64,000 nucleotides of DNA from Tragulus kanchil (taxonomy: Eukaryota; Chordata; Mammalia; Artiodactyla; Tragulidae). The DNA lies in NCBI GenBank assembly GCA_022376925.1, contig JAIOJX010000004.1, positions 5,456,001 to 5,520,000 of the forward strand, in the 5' to 3' direction. This document shows, in pieces, positions 1-10,880 of this stretch. Both the position numbers and the translations under genes were made by a program. A model generated the notes under the pieces. That model ran no database searches, was not told the DNA's origin, and saw only the letters and a program-made list of their open reading frames with translations. How positions within the stretch are numbered: the first letter of the stretch is position 1; each line of letters opens with the position of its first letter.

Positions 1-1449
1 ATTCAGATCAAAATACTCGAGCTCATTGCCTGACACAAACTCATATTTTAGGTTCAGGAGCTCATCCACATCTATAGCCGACACGGTCATTACTGATTTT
101 CCTACCGGCCAGTCTTCGTGGATAGATCCGGTGCAATTGACTTCCTCAAACATGGGCTTGTTGTCATTCAAGTTCTTGAGCCTAAGAGAAACAGACACTT
201 CTTTTTCCTGGCGAAATGGGGATCCCCAATCTGACGCACGTACCCGGAAAGTGTAAATTCTGTTCATGAGCTCATAGTCCATGGGTTTGGAAGTGGAGAT
301 GATCCCCAGGTAAGGGTCGATAGAAAAGGGCACAGCGTTCGGGCGAACGATGGAGTAGGTGACAAGTCCATTCTCTCCATGATCCTGGTCTGTGGCGGTA
401 ACAGTCAGAACACTGGTGCCCGGAGGGATGTTCTCATCAAAAGTGCCATCATAGGTGGATCTGTTGAACACGGGGGCATGGTTGTTACAGTCCCTGATGT
501 CAATGACCACAGTGGTGGAGGCCAGGCCTGGTGATGTTCTGATGTGTAGCTGGTACTGGGTTTGGTCACGGAAGTCCAGGAGCTTTGTGGTGGTGATCAG
601 CCCGGTGCGGGCATTCAGTTTAAATGCTGCACTTTCCGAGGATGGCTTTAGAATGTACTTCAGGTTGGGGAAGGCGTAGGTTACTTTCACCATCACCACG
701 CGGCTGCCAGGGGGAGAAAACTCACTAAGCTGCACTCCGTACACAGCCTTCTCGAATCTGACGGCGGCCTGTTTGGAAGGGGGCAGGTGAAAGCCCCTGA
801 TCTGGGAATAAAAGGGCGGTCTGCTCCCGCCCCTGGCCTGCAGGCTGAGGTTGAATCCGTGAGGGTGCTCCATCCAGTTGATGTCTTTGATGGAAACCAA
901 ACTGAACTCACTGCTACGGGCGTAAGACTGGATGGCCTTGAAGTTCTTTCCAGGGTCACCACCAACAATTTCAAGTGAGTCCACGTCCACCCCTGAGCCG
1001 TTTGAATCCACCACCACAGTGGCATAGGTGGCATCCTCATTGCTGCCTGGTGCAGCCAAGACCACCGAGACGATGGCTGGGGGCTTCTTGGGGGCTGGCT
1101 CCACGTGGATGACGAGCGCAGCCAAGTTGCCAAACCCATTGCCCTCTGAGATCTTCCGCATGCGGTCCACGGCCAGTACCTGGAGCTCGTACTTCCCTCG
1201 CCAGGTGACGTTGAGCTTCCCAGCCAAGGTGACCACCCCACTGGTGGGGTGGATGGCAAACATCTCCGACCTTGTGTTAAAGGTGTAGTAGAACTCGGCG
1301 TTCTGGCCCAGGTCGGCATCCGTGGCGCTCACCTTGCAGATGGGGCTCTTGAGGGCATGTCCTCAGACATGGTGACTCTGTATGAAGGCGGGAGAAGAGG
1401 GGCTTCAGGTCATTCTGGTCCAGGATGTTGACCACCACACGGGTCAGCG
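1..1449 (-). CDS. FAT2: FAT2 continuation (1-345) plus a second copy of its upstream part (343-1449)
   Basis: Bases 345 to 1 continue the FAT2 frame exactly where the main segment stops: the Arg codon at 1447-1449 equals the one at 343-345, and another 114 codons follow to the window edge. They encode the rest of cadherin repeat 4, closing with [11 protein letters not shown], and the start of repeat 5, ending in [12 protein letters not shown]. Joined, the window gives about 612 residues. Bases 343-1449 are a near-identical extra copy of 1447-2555. In this copy one G is missing near 1351-1359 and another near 1387-1397, which breaks the frame. Codon phase is otherwise kept. The exon has no splice donor in the window and runs off the left edge, as expected for the very long first coding exon of FAT2. 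Confidence 0.9.
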
Positions 1450-2555
1450 AACGATGGAGTAGGTGACAAGTCCATTCTCTCCATGATCCTGGTCTGTGGC
1501 GGTAACAGTCAGAACACTGGGGCCCGGAGGGATGTTCTCATCAAAAGTGCCATCATAGGTGGATCTGTTGAACACGGGGGCATGGTTGTTACAGTCCCTG
1601 ATGTCAATGACCACAGTGGTGGAGGCCAGGCCTGGTGATGTTCTGATGTGTAGCTGGTACTGGGTTTGGTCACGGAAGTCCAGGAGCTTTGTGGTGGTGA
1701 TCAGCCCGGTGCGGGCATTCAGTTTAAATGCTGCACTTTCCGAGGATGGCTTTAGAATGTACTTCAGGTTGGGGAAGGCGTAGGTTACTTTCACCATCAC
1801 CACGCGGCTGCCAGGGGGAGAAAACTCACTAAGCTGCACTCCGTACACAGCCTTCTCGAATCTGACGGCGGCCTGTTTGGAAGGGGGCAGGTGAAAGCCC
1901 CTGATCTGGGAATAAAAGGGCGGTCTGCTCCCGCCCCTGGCCTGCAGGCTGAGGTTGAATCCGTGAGGGTGCTCCATCCAGTTGATGTCTTTGATGGAAA
2001 CCAAACTGAACTCACTGCTACGGGCGTAAGACTGGATGGCCTTGAAGTTCTTTCCAGGGTCACCACCAACAATTTCAAGTGAGTCCACGTCCACCCCTGA
2101 GCCGTTTGAATCCACCACCACAGTGGCATAGGTGGCATCCTCATTGCTGCCTGGTGCAGCCAAGACCACCGAGACGATGGCTGGGGGCTTCTTGGGGGCT
2201 GGCTCCACGTGGATGACGAGCGCAGCCAAGTTGCCAAACCCATTGCCCTCTGAGATCTTCCGCATGCGGTCCACGGCCAGTACCTGGAGCTCGTACTTCC
2301 CTCGCCAGGTGACGTTGAGCTTCCCAGCCAAGGTGACCACCCCACTGGTGGGGTGGATGGCAAACATCTCCGACCTTGTGTTAAAGGTGTAGTAGAACTC
2401 GGCGTTCTGGCCCAGGTCGGCATCCGTGGCGCTCACCTTGCAGATGGGGCTCTTGAGGGGCATGTCCTCAGACATGGTGACTCTGTATGAAGGCGGGGAG
2501 AAGAGGGGCTTCAGGTCATTCTGGTCCAGGATGTTGACCACCACACGGGTCAGCG
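343..2555 (+). repeat. Direct duplication D1: copy A 343-1449, copy B 1447-2555
   Basis: Offset is 1,104 bp, rising to 1,106 at the right because copy A lacks two single Gs near its end. The junction shares GCG. Near the start of copy B, 1521 is G where copy A (417) has T. Both copies are FAT2 coding sequence, so the event would truncate the gene. Confidence 0.97.
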
Positions 2556-2940
2556 CTTCTAACTCTAGGGTCTTCTCGGTGGCCTGGATGATGAGGGTGT
2601 AGCTATCGCGCACCTCCCTGTTCAGAAGGGCTGTGTTGCTATTCTTCGTCCTTATTCTCAGAAAGCAGAAGTTGCCCACCACGTACTCCTCTGTTTTAAA
2701 CACGTTGGCCGCATCTCCAGAGATGATCCGGTACCTCGCGGCCCACTGGGGGTCCGTGAGGTAGATGCCCATTTTCTCGGAGCTTTCCACGTAGGTCTTG
2801 GGAGCGGAGTTTTCGTAGATGGTCGCATTATAAAGGGGGTGTGTGAAGCGCCAGGCTGAGGAGGTGACCCCTTGGAGGGGGTTCTCACAGGTTGTACAGT
2901 GGAGCAAGAGAACGGCTAATCCCAAGGAGGCAATAATCAT
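1447..2940 (-). CDS. FAT2: FAT2 (protocadherin Fat 2), N-terminal 498 residues, first coding exon
   Basis: FAT2 is a giant single-pass cadherin of the Fat family (about 4,350 residues, 34 cadherin repeats) that acts in cell-cell adhesion and planar organisation of epithelia and neurons. The frame reads unbroken from ATG at 2940 down to 1447. Residues 1-18 form a hydrophobic signal peptide ([15 protein letters not shown] start). Cadherin repeat 1 spans about 34-147 and ends in the calcium-linker motif DQND (139-142). Repeat 2 carries [12 protein letters not shown]. After a divergent stretch comes a third repeat, and the fourth begins with DENIPPG and [10 protein letters not shown]. It matches my knowledge of mammalian FAT2 almost residue for residue. 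The ATG is chosen because it starts the signal peptide and lies 21 nt after a strong splice acceptor. At 1444-1446 the given sequence shows an in-frame stop, but this is the D1 junction; the true continuation is at 342 downwards. Confidence 0.96.
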
Positions 2941-2961
2941 GATGGAAAACCTCCCAAAACC

Positions 2962-2981
2962 CTGGGCAGAAAAAGAAAGGG
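2962..2981 (-). other. FAT2: Splice acceptor of the first FAT2 coding exon
   Basis: Read on the minus strand, a pyrimidine-rich run (CCCTTTCTTTTTCTGCCCAG) ends in CAG at 2964-2962. The exon then begins at 2961 with 21 nt of 5' untranslated sequence before the ATG. This implies at least one upstream non-coding FAT2 exon, further right in this window or beyond it. I could not place it. Confidence 0.85.
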
Positions 2982-3039
2982 TACAAGTTAGGAAAGGAAT
3001 GGCTCCTGCAGCCGTGGTTCTTTCCTGGGACGGGGGTTT

Positions 3040-3210
3040 GCTCCTCAGATGACATTCAGGAATGTCTGGAGGTATTTTTGGCTGCCTCCGTTTGTGCAGG
3101 AGGTGCTGCTGGCATTTAGTCGACAGAGGATGAGGATGCTGCCAAACATCTATGGTGTACGGGACAGAACCCACAGTGAGGTCAGTAGTGCTGAGACTGT
3201 GAAACCTTGT
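3040..3210 (+). mobile_element. MER20 (hAT-Charlie) DNA transposon fossil
   Basis: The wording 'ATGTCTGGAGGTATTTTTGG ... TGCTGCTGGCATTTAGT ... GATGCTGCCAAACAT ... AGTAGTGCTGAGACTGTGAAACC' follows the MER20 consensus as I remember it, with old divergence. It lies about 80 bp outside the FAT2 splice acceptor, in the intron. Confidence 0.65.
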
Positions 3211-3309
3211 GTTTGAAAAATAACAGACTAGTTTAAGTGATTCCTTAAGGGCATCTGGCAGATATCACACAGTCCTTACACCTTCCCTCCCTTTTCCAAA
3301 ACCTTCAGT

Positions 3310-3531
3310 GGATCCCTGTGTATGTCAAGTCGCTTCAGTCACGTTCAGTCCTACAGGCTGCAGTGCACCAGACTCTTCTGTCCGTGGGATTTCCCAGGCA
3401 AGAAGACTGGAGTGGGTTGCCATGCCCTCCTCCAGGGAATCTTCCTGACCCAGGAATCAAACCTACATCTCTTGTGTCTCTTCCATTGGCAGGCAGGTTC
3501 TTTACCACTAGCGTCACCTGGGAATCCCTCC
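3310..3531 (-). mobile_element. Bov-tA SINE
   Basis: Typical reverse-orientation Bov-tA: 'GGATTTCCCAGGCAAGAAGA', 'GGAGTGGGTTGCCATGCC', 'GGCAGGCAGGTTCTTTACCA' and a final 'CACCTGGGAATCCC'. Restricted to ruminants. Confidence 0.85.
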
Positions 3532-3671
3532 CCAGTGAAGGGGAAATCATTCTGACGAGGTGGCCAAGTTCCCACAAGACCCTTCCGTCAGGGCTGAGCT
3601 CCAAGCTGTGTCTGCACATGAAGGGGTGGCAGAAAAGCCGAGGGACCACGATCACAGGCCTGACATCAGGC

Positions 3672-3865
3672 TGCTGGCCATCAGGCCTGGCTTTGCCACT
3701 TACTAGTCGGGTGGCTTTCTGGGCAGGCTATTTCACATGTGAGCCTTGATTTCCTCTTCTGTAGACTAGGAATGAGGATATTATCTACCTCATTGGATTG
3801 CTGTGAAAATTAAGTGAAATAGCAAGGCTACATTAACTGACTAGCAGAGTGCCTAGCACATGGTA
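3672..3865 (+). mobile_element. MIR SINE fossil
   Basis: 'GGCTTTGCCACTTACTAG' through 'TTTCCTCTTCTGTAGACTAGG' and 'AGAGTGCCTAGCACATGG' is the classic MIR body and tail. Confidence 0.75.
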
Positions 3866-4017
3866 AGTTTTAACATAATTTAGCTATTATTTTATCTTAG
3901 CTATTATTTTAACTATTATTATTAACATTAGTCATAGGAATCTAAGTTCCATAAGTGGAAGGAGCCTGTCCAGGGCCTGACAGCTAGATATAAACAAAGC
4001 AAGAATCACAACTGGTG

Positions 4018-4212
4018 GACCTGCCCGGTGGTCCAATGGTTAAGAATCCACCTAGCAATACAGTGGACACAGGTTCAATACCTGTTTGGGGAAATAAGAT
4101 CCACATGTCTGGGGGCAGTTAAGCTAGTGCACCACGACTAGAGAGCCCAAGTGTCACAACCAGAGATCCTGCGTGATGCAACTAAGACCTGATATTGCCA
4201 AATAAATAAATG
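4018..4212 (+). mobile_element. CHR-type tRNA-Glu SINE
   Basis: 'GGTCCAATGGTTAAGAATCC ... GGTTCAATACCTGTTTGGGG' is a decayed tRNA-derived head, followed by the A-rich AATAAATAAAT tail. Confidence 0.75.
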
Positions 4213-4479
4213 GATATCTCAGGGGGAAAAGTCTCTGGCTTACCTACATCTCCTCTGCCACAAGTCCCTTTGGATGGGGCCTGATTCTGACGTGTCTTGT
4301 AATCCTGAACAGAGAAAATCTTTCCATTCCTCCTCTGGAATGTCCGAGCTGAAATGGTCCTGGGAGATAATGGAGCTTGACTTCGCCTCTCATGCAGAGA
4401 CGGAAAAACAGAGCCACAGCGGTGGGGGGAGGGATCTTGCCCAAGTCATACATACACAGTGGGCGGCCAGGTAAGAACC

Positions 4480-5487
4480 AGCCCCTGCCGACTGTTGAAC
4501 TGTGAACAGTTAGTGCTTCACCCTCCAAGACCTGCTGCTCTCTTCCTCTCCCTTCCCACTTCCCAAATGGCTCATCCCCAAACTCCTGCCTGAATCAAAA
4601 TATGAGCCTCGTCCAGGCCAAGGATGTGGAAGGGGATGGAGTGGCAGAGTCTGGCTGCCAGACTGGGCCTTCCAGCAGCACGTGTGAGGCTGTGTATACC
4701 AGACTGGTGCCCGGCCTGCCCGTGGGAGCCTCAACTCTGGGGAGTTCAGGGCTATCAGCCAGATGTGCCAAGCATTCCTGGAGGGGACAGGCGAGACTTG
4801 TTTTTCCAGTTGTCTTGATCTTCAAAGACAAGGAAGAGTTAAACTTCCAGGACATGAAGGGAAAGGAGAGGCTTAGATCCTTGTCTCTCTAGTCTAGAGA
4901 ACCAAAGGCAGGTTCTTTAAGACCTTGTGGGTTGCATCCCAACGTGAGAAGGAGAGTGAAGGCAGAAATGGAAAAGTCAGCCTAACTTGGGATCTGAAAG
5001 CCTGTGATGGGAAAGAATTTAAATATGCCTCCTTCTTTCAACCTTCTCCTGCCATCCCTCGCTTGGCATCCAGTTGGTGGCGCCCTAAACCCAGCACCCC
5101 AGAAGAGAGGGGCCAGAATGGAGGCAGACGCTATACTTGGGGTCCTAAAGCCAGTGACAGAAAAAGATGTGGTCTGTTCCCCACCATTCCTGCCCCTTGC
5201 TGTCACCCCTTGCTTGTCGCTGCAGCCCACAAGGGTCCCAGTCTCAGGGAAAAGTCACACTTGCCCGTCCCTTGCAAGCAGGAAGGGACCCCCCCTCCAC
5301 ACACAATCATTCAGACCCCACCCCTTCCCCCAGGATGGAACTGCTTTTGGAGTTGAAGCCCCAGTGGAGAAATGAAAGCTTACCTGGTCCCAGGTCCGCA
5401 CTCACTCGGTGGCGTGGTCCAGAGAGCCCAGGGTACATGCAGCCTCCCAGCTCCGCCCGCCCTTCTGTGGGGAACACTTCCTGCTCA
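4480..5487. other. No gene seen; old diverged 150-bp tandem repeat inside
   Basis: Non-repetitive intronic or intergenic DNA. A diverged repeat, about 4984-5137 against 5138-5235, shares 'CTTGG(G)GTC(C)TAAAGCC' followed by a pyrimidine-rich tail. The open frames here are short, overlap on both strands and resemble no family I know. Confidence 0.5.
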
Positions 5488-5869
5488 CCAGGTCAGCACC
5501 CGCGGAGGGCAGGCCTCAACAAGACACTCCGCTCAGCAGCTGCAGGGGTGCCTTGCAGAGCCGAGTCCTTACGGCGAGCTGCAGCACCCGGAGCAGGCAT
5601 GGGGGTCTCTCTGGGGCAGAGAGAGGATGTGAGGGGGTGGTGGTAAAATTTCAAAGGGAGTGATCCCTTGAGTTGGGGCTGGGTGCCCATGGCTGTGTTC
5701 AGGCTGTAGGGCCCAGAGGCCTGGTGAGTGGGTTGCTGGGGGAAGAGCCTGTGTCTCAGATTTATTTCTGGCACTGTGCCCGGGCGAGTGAACAGGCTGG
5801 CAGGGGGCAGGGACATGTTCGGCTCCCTGGGCTACCCTCCCTGCCGCCAGCACCAAGGACCACTATTTT

Positions 5870-6412
5870 GAACCATGTTGTGGAAACATAAATCAGTTCT
5901 TATCATTTCCCTGCTTAAAATTTTCCAGCGGCTTCTTATAGCATTTAAATGAAAATCTGAACTTGTATCATGGACTGCCCATCATCTGGGCCCTGCCTGT
6001 ATCCCTGATGATACCTCCCAGCACCCCTCTTATTCTTCACCAAGCTGCTATCACAAGGGTCTTCTTTCTCCTCTTCAGACATACCAGACTGGCATCTGTC
6101 TCAGGGACCTTGAACTTTCTGTTTCCTTCTATTCAAAATTCTCTCACGGCTGGCTCCTTCTTGTTATCCATTTCTCAGCTCAGATGTCACCTCCTAACCC
6201 TCAGGTTGATGTAGCCTCCTTCCTAACACCCTTCTTTATCACAGCATCCTCATTTTCTCCATGGCATTTGTTACCTCCCAGTATGTTCTTGTTTAGTTGT
6301 TTACTGTCTCTTGGGCCCGGGAAGACAGCTTTGTGTACCATGTTCGTGTATGAGCTCCCAGTGCCTTGATGGGTGCCTGGTACATAAGCAAGCTCAATAA
6401 ATACTAGTGGAA
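5870..6412 (+). mobile_element. L2 LINE 3' end (copy in D2-A)
   Basis: 'CCCTGCTTAAAATTTTCCAG', 'CAGATGTCACCTCCTAACCC', 'GTGCCTGGTACATAAG' and 'CTCAATAAATACTAG' follow the L2 3' consensus. Confidence 0.8.
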
Positions 6413-7007
6413 AAATGGAAGGATCTAGACTGGAAAAGCAAGGACAGAGGGAGAGAAACTGAAAGAAACTCTAGTGATCATCCCTTCCTTTTTGAAGCTG
6501 GAAAATAAAGTCTCCCGAAAAGAAAGGGACTTGCCCAAGGTCACAAGGTGAGAACCAGAGCCAGGTTCTTTCCTCCCAGCCACACTGCCAGAAAGAGAAA
6601 CTGTGCTCACTTGTAGATACAACTGTTGGCCAGGTCAGCACCGGAGGGCAGGCCTCAACAAGACACTCCGCTCAGCAGCTGCAGGGGTGCCTTGCAGAGC
6701 CGAGTCCTTACGGCGAGCTGCAGCACCCGGAGCAGGCATGGGGGTCTCTCTGGGGCAGAGAGAGGATGTGAGGGGGTGGTGGTAAAATTTCAAAGGGAGT
6801 GATCCCTTGAGTTGGGGCTGGGTGCCCATGGCTGTGTTCAGGCTGTAGGGCCCAGAGGCCTGGTGAGTGGGTTGCTGGGGGAAGAGCCTGTGTCTCAGAT
6901 TTATTTCTGGCACTGTGCCCGGGCAGTGAACAGGCTGGCAGGGGGCAGGGACATGTTCGGCTCCCTGGGCTACCCTCCCTGCCGCCAGCACCAAGGACCA
7001 CTATTTT

Positions 7008-7551
7008 GAACCATGTTGTGGAAACATAAATCAGTTCTTATCATTTCCCTGCTTAAAATTTTCCAGCGGCTTCTTATAGCATTTAAATGAAAATCTGAAC
7101 TTGTATCATGGACTGCCCATCATCTGGGCCCTGCCTGTATCCCTGATGATACCTCCCAGCACCCCTCTTATTCTTCACCAAGCTGCTATCACAAGGGTCT
7201 TCTTTCTCCTCTTCAGACATACCAGACTGGCATCTGTCTCAGGGACCTTGAACTTTCTGTTTCCTTCTATTCAAAATTCTCTCACGGCTGGCTCCTTCTT
7301 GTTATCCATTTCTCAGCTCAGATGTCACCTCCTAACCCTCAGGTTGATGTAGCCTCCTTCCTAACACCCTTCTTTATCACAGCATCCTCATTTTCTCCAT
7401 GGCATTTGTTACCTCCCAGTATGTTCTTGTTTAGTTGTTTACTGTCTCTTGGGCTCCGGGAAGACAGCTTTGTGTACCATGTTCGTGTATGAGCTCCCAG
7501 TGCCTTGATGGGTGCCTGGTACATAAGCAAGCTCAATAAATACTAGTGGAA
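7008..7551 (+). mobile_element. L2 LINE 3' end (second copy, D2-B)
   Basis: Same element as at 5870-6412, repeated by D2, with a single-base indel near 7450 (CTCC against CCC). Confidence 0.8.
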
Positions 7552-7767
7552 AAATGGAAGGATCTAGACTGGAAAAGCAAGGACAGAGGGAGAGAAACTG
7601 AAAGAAACTCTAGTGATCATCCCTTCCTTTTTGAAGCTGGAAAATAAAGTCTCCCGAAAAGAAAGGGACTTGCCCAAGGTCACAAGGTGAGAACCAGAGC
7701 CAGGTTCTTTCCTCCCAGCCACACTGCCAGAAAGAGAAACTGTGCTCACTTGTAGATACAACTGTTT

Positions 7768-7965
7768 GGATTCAAGTCTAACTCTACCACTTCTAACTGT
7801 ATAACCTTGGGGAAGTTAACCTCTTCAAACCTCAGTTTCCTCATCTGTAAGATGGGACTATTAAGAACAAAGCTTTCCTGGGGTTTTATGAAGACAAAAT
7901 AGGATTATATACATTAATATGCTTAGTGTGGTGCCTGGCCCATAGAAAAGCGCCCAGTAAATGTT
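7768..7965 (+). mobile_element. MIR SINE fossil
   Basis: 'CTCTACCACTTCTAACTGTA', 'CCTCAGTTTCCTCATCTGTA' and 'GTGGTGCCTGGCCCATAGA' are the MIR core and tail. It starts exactly where D2 copy B ends. Confidence 0.8.
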
Positions 7966-8476
7966 AGTTATCATTGTTTCAAAGCCAAGGCAGAATCAAA
8001 ACCTGAGGTTGGGGTGAGGGTAGGGTCCATGGAACCCCCTGGAGAAGGCCCCGTCTGCGCCATGGCGTGGCAGGAAGCTGCTGGTCCCTGGTCAAGTTTA
8101 AGCTTGCTATCCGAGCCACAGGCTCTGCTGGGAAGCTGCGAGCAGGCGCTTGTCCGGGGTGGGGCCTCACGCTTTTGGCTCCGCAGACTCAGAAATCTGC
8201 ATGTGGCTGAATGTGCACATTTGCGAGAGAGCACAGACACACACACTTAGGAGGCAATTGTGAATAACTGTGTGGGCACCTTAGTGTGCCTGCTTGATGG
8301 ACTGAGTAGGAGGGGAGTAAATAAAATGGGAGCCGTGGGGCTTGTGTGTGCACAGGTGTGACCCGGGGCAGGTGTGGGGGCTCAGGAATGGATCCGTTTA
8401 GGATATCTGTGTGAATCAAACTCTTTGTAACTCCCAAGCCCATTTCATGCAAAAGGTAGTTCATAGCACAGAGCTC
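7966..8476. other. No gene seen
   Basis: Unique DNA with a short ACACACAC tract near 8230. Open frames on both strands are short and unremarkable. Confidence 0.5.
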
Positions 8477-8477
8477 C

Positions 8478-8632
8478 TGGTTGTGTGACTTAGGGCAAGG
8501 GGCCTAGCTTCTCTGATCCTTAGTTTCCTGACTTCATAATACCATTCTGACAATGAAATCAATTAATGTACACAAATGCTCTGGTATATGATACAGTTTT
8601 CAACAAATATTACCAAGTACAATTACTTTTGA
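8478..8632 (+). mobile_element. MIR SINE fossil
   Basis: 'TGTGTGACTTAGGGCAAG' and 'CCTTAGTTTCCTGACTTCAT' mark a MIR. A damaged second copy is at about 9585-9735. Confidence 0.6.
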
Positions 8633-8931
8633 GCAGGAGGCTCAGACTATTGATTGTCGAGTTTGTGGGTTATGAAGAGTCCCAGATGTTTTTTCTCGTC
8701 CTCCCCGGTCTGTTCCTATGCAGGCTGATCAGTAACTAAATGACGCAGGGCTTTAATGAGACCGTGACTCATTTCTCCTTGTGTTTCACTCAGTGTTCCA
8801 GCTTCTCAGAATTGTAATTCTAATGTTGAAAGACCTGGTGATTGTAACACCTGTGTCTTTCTCCAGGTCAGTGTTAAATGTCTGAATACAGCTGGCAAGA
8901 GCAGTGCTCTAAGATCTAGCCCTATTTTCTA

Positions 8932-9112
8932 GGCTTCCCTGGTGGCTCAGTCAGTAAAGAATCTGCCTGCAATGTAGGAAACCTGGGTTCAATTCCTGGG
9001 TCAGGAAGATACCCTGAAGAAGGCAAATGGCAACCCACTCTAGTGTTCTTGCCTGGAGAATTCCATGGACAGAGGAGTCAGACAAGACTTAGTGACCAAA
9101 TCACCACCACCC
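8932..9112 (+). mobile_element. Bov-tA SINE (D3-A)
   Basis: 'GGCTTCCCTGGTGGCTCAGT', 'AAAGAATCTGCCTGCAATGT', 'TTGCCTGGAGAATTCCATGG': forward Bov-tA. Confidence 0.9.
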
Positions 9113-10034
9113 ACTTTCTTGGTTAGCGATCTCAAATGCAATTCTGAACTGAGTCGTCTCACAATGTGGAGAGCTCCCATCACTGGGGACTCCAGTGGGC
9201 AGCCACTGGGAAAAGATATGCTACTCTAGGGAGGAGTTGCCTTGGGGAGACAAAGAGAGCCCTAAAGTCCTTTCCTACTGCTATGAGTCAATTCTTCAGT
9301 TTATGGAATGTGGGACTTCATCTGGGTCGCACATTTGCTGATGCCTGTTCAGTGGTCCCTGTAGTAAGCTGACCTGGCTCTCAGAAGACCTAGATCTAAA
9401 GTCACTTATTCCCTGGGCGTATTGCTCAAATGGGTTACCTAAGCCTTCTGGACCTCCTTCTTCAGCTCTAGATGATATGTGTGTCTTGGGGGAAGGAGCA
9501 AGAATGGATCTCTGGGGTTTCCCTGGTGGTCCAGTGGGTAAGGACACTGCCTTGCAGTGCAAGGGTAGTTCATAGCACAGAGCTCTGGGTTACTTAGGGC
9601 AAGGCCTAGCTTCTCTGATCCTTAGTTTCCTGACTTCATAATACCATTCTGACAATGAAATCAATTAATGTACACAAATGCTCTGGTATATGATACAGTT
9701 TTCAACAAATATTACCAAGTACAATTACTTTTGAGCAGGAGGCTCAGACTATTGATTGTCGAGTTTGTGGGTTATGAAGAGTCCCAGATGTTTTTCTCGT
9801 CCCCCCCGGTCTGTTCCTGTGCAGGCTGATCAGTAACTAAATGACGCAGGGCTTTAATGAGACCGTGACTCATTTCTCCTTGTGTTTCACTCAGTGTTCC
9901 AGCTTCTCAGAATTGTAATTCTAATGTTGAAAGACCTGGTGATTGTAACACCTGTGTCTTTCTCCAGGTCAGTGTTAAATGTCTGAATACAGCTGGCAAG
10001 AGCAGTGCTCTAAGATCTAGCCCTATTTTCTAGG

Positions 10035-10214
10035 CTTCCCTGGTGGCTCAGTCAGTAAAGAATCTGCCTGCAATGTAGGAAACCTGGGTTCAATTCCTGG
10101 GTCAGGAAGATACCCTGAAGAAGGCAAATGGCAACCCACTCTAGTGTTCTTGCCTGGAGAATTCCATGGACAGAGGAGTCAGACAAGACTTAGTGACCAA
10201 ATCACCACCACCCA
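10035..10214 (+). mobile_element. Bov-tA SINE (D3-B)
   Basis: Same element as at 8932-9112, repeated by D3. Confidence 0.9.
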
Positions 10215-10617
10215 CTTTCTTGGTTAGCGATCTCAAATGCAATTCTGAACTGAGTCGTCTCACAATGTGGAGAGCTCCCATCACTGGGGGACTCCAGTGG
10301 GCAGCCACTGGGAAAAGATATGCTACTCTAGGGGAGGAGTTGCCTTGGGGAGACAAAGAGAGCCCTAAAGTCCTTTCCTACTGCTATGAGTCAATTCTTC
10401 AGTTTATGGAATGTGGGACTTCATCTGGGTCGCACATTTGCTGATGCCTGTTCAGTGGTCCCTGTAGTAAGCTGACCTGGCTCTCAGAAGACCTAGATCT
10501 AAAGTCACTTATTCCCTGGGCGTATTGCTCAAATGGGTTACCTAAGCCTTCTGGACCTCCTTCTTCAGCTCTAGATGATATGTGTGTCTTGGGGGAAGGA
10601 GCAAGAATGGATCTCTG

Positions 10618-10880
10618 GGGTTTCCCTGGTGGTCCAGTGGGTAAGGACACTGCCTTGCAGTGCAAGGGACGCCGGTTTGAGCCCTGGTCTGGAAAGATCC
10701 ACGTGCTGCGGAGCGGCTGGACCGATGTGTCCAATGTCCGAGCCGGAGCTCTGGAGCGCATGCGCCCAGAGCCATTGCTCTGCAACGAGAAAGGCCACTG
10801 CGTTGGGAGGCCCACACAGGCCAAAGAACAAAGATGGAAATAAATGAAAGACTAATAGAAGTGGCCCAAAAAACCCACAA
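10618..10880 (+). mobile_element. CHR-type tRNA-Glu SINE with target-site duplication
   Basis: Complete insertion 'TTTCCCTGGTGGTCCAGTGG ... AAAGAACAAAGATGG', flanked by a perfect 15-bp target-site duplication AAGAATGGATCTCTG at 10603-10617 and 10881-10895. Truncated and full extra copies lie at 9515-9565 and 11736-11998. Confidence 0.9.

Larger units (their letters stand above)
5488..7769 (+). repeat. Direct duplication D2: copy A 5488-6629, copy B 6630-7769
   Basis: Offset is 1,142 bp at the left and 1,139 at the right. Copy B lacks three bases (CGC) 13 bp after its start. Copy A has one fewer T in its last ten bases. The unit contains unique DNA plus an L2 3' end. Confidence 0.96.
8455..10668 (+). 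repeat. Direct duplication D3: copy A 8455-9565, copy B 9563-10668
   Basis: Offset is 1,109 bp, falling to 1,103 because copy B loses several bases within its first 50 bp (around GAGCTC...GGGCAAGG). The junction shares GGG. The unit holds a MIR, a Bov-tA and the head of a CHR-type SINE, which D3 copy A cuts short. Confidence 0.96.

Noticed and set aside
693..2423. 208-codon minus-strand frame (693-1319, 1797-2423)
   Set aside because: Out-of-frame shadow of the FAT2 coding exon.
4018..4090. tRNA genes in the heads of SINEs
   Set aside because: The sequences are decayed tRNA-Glu-derived SINE heads with tails; none has an intact cloverleaf that I can support.
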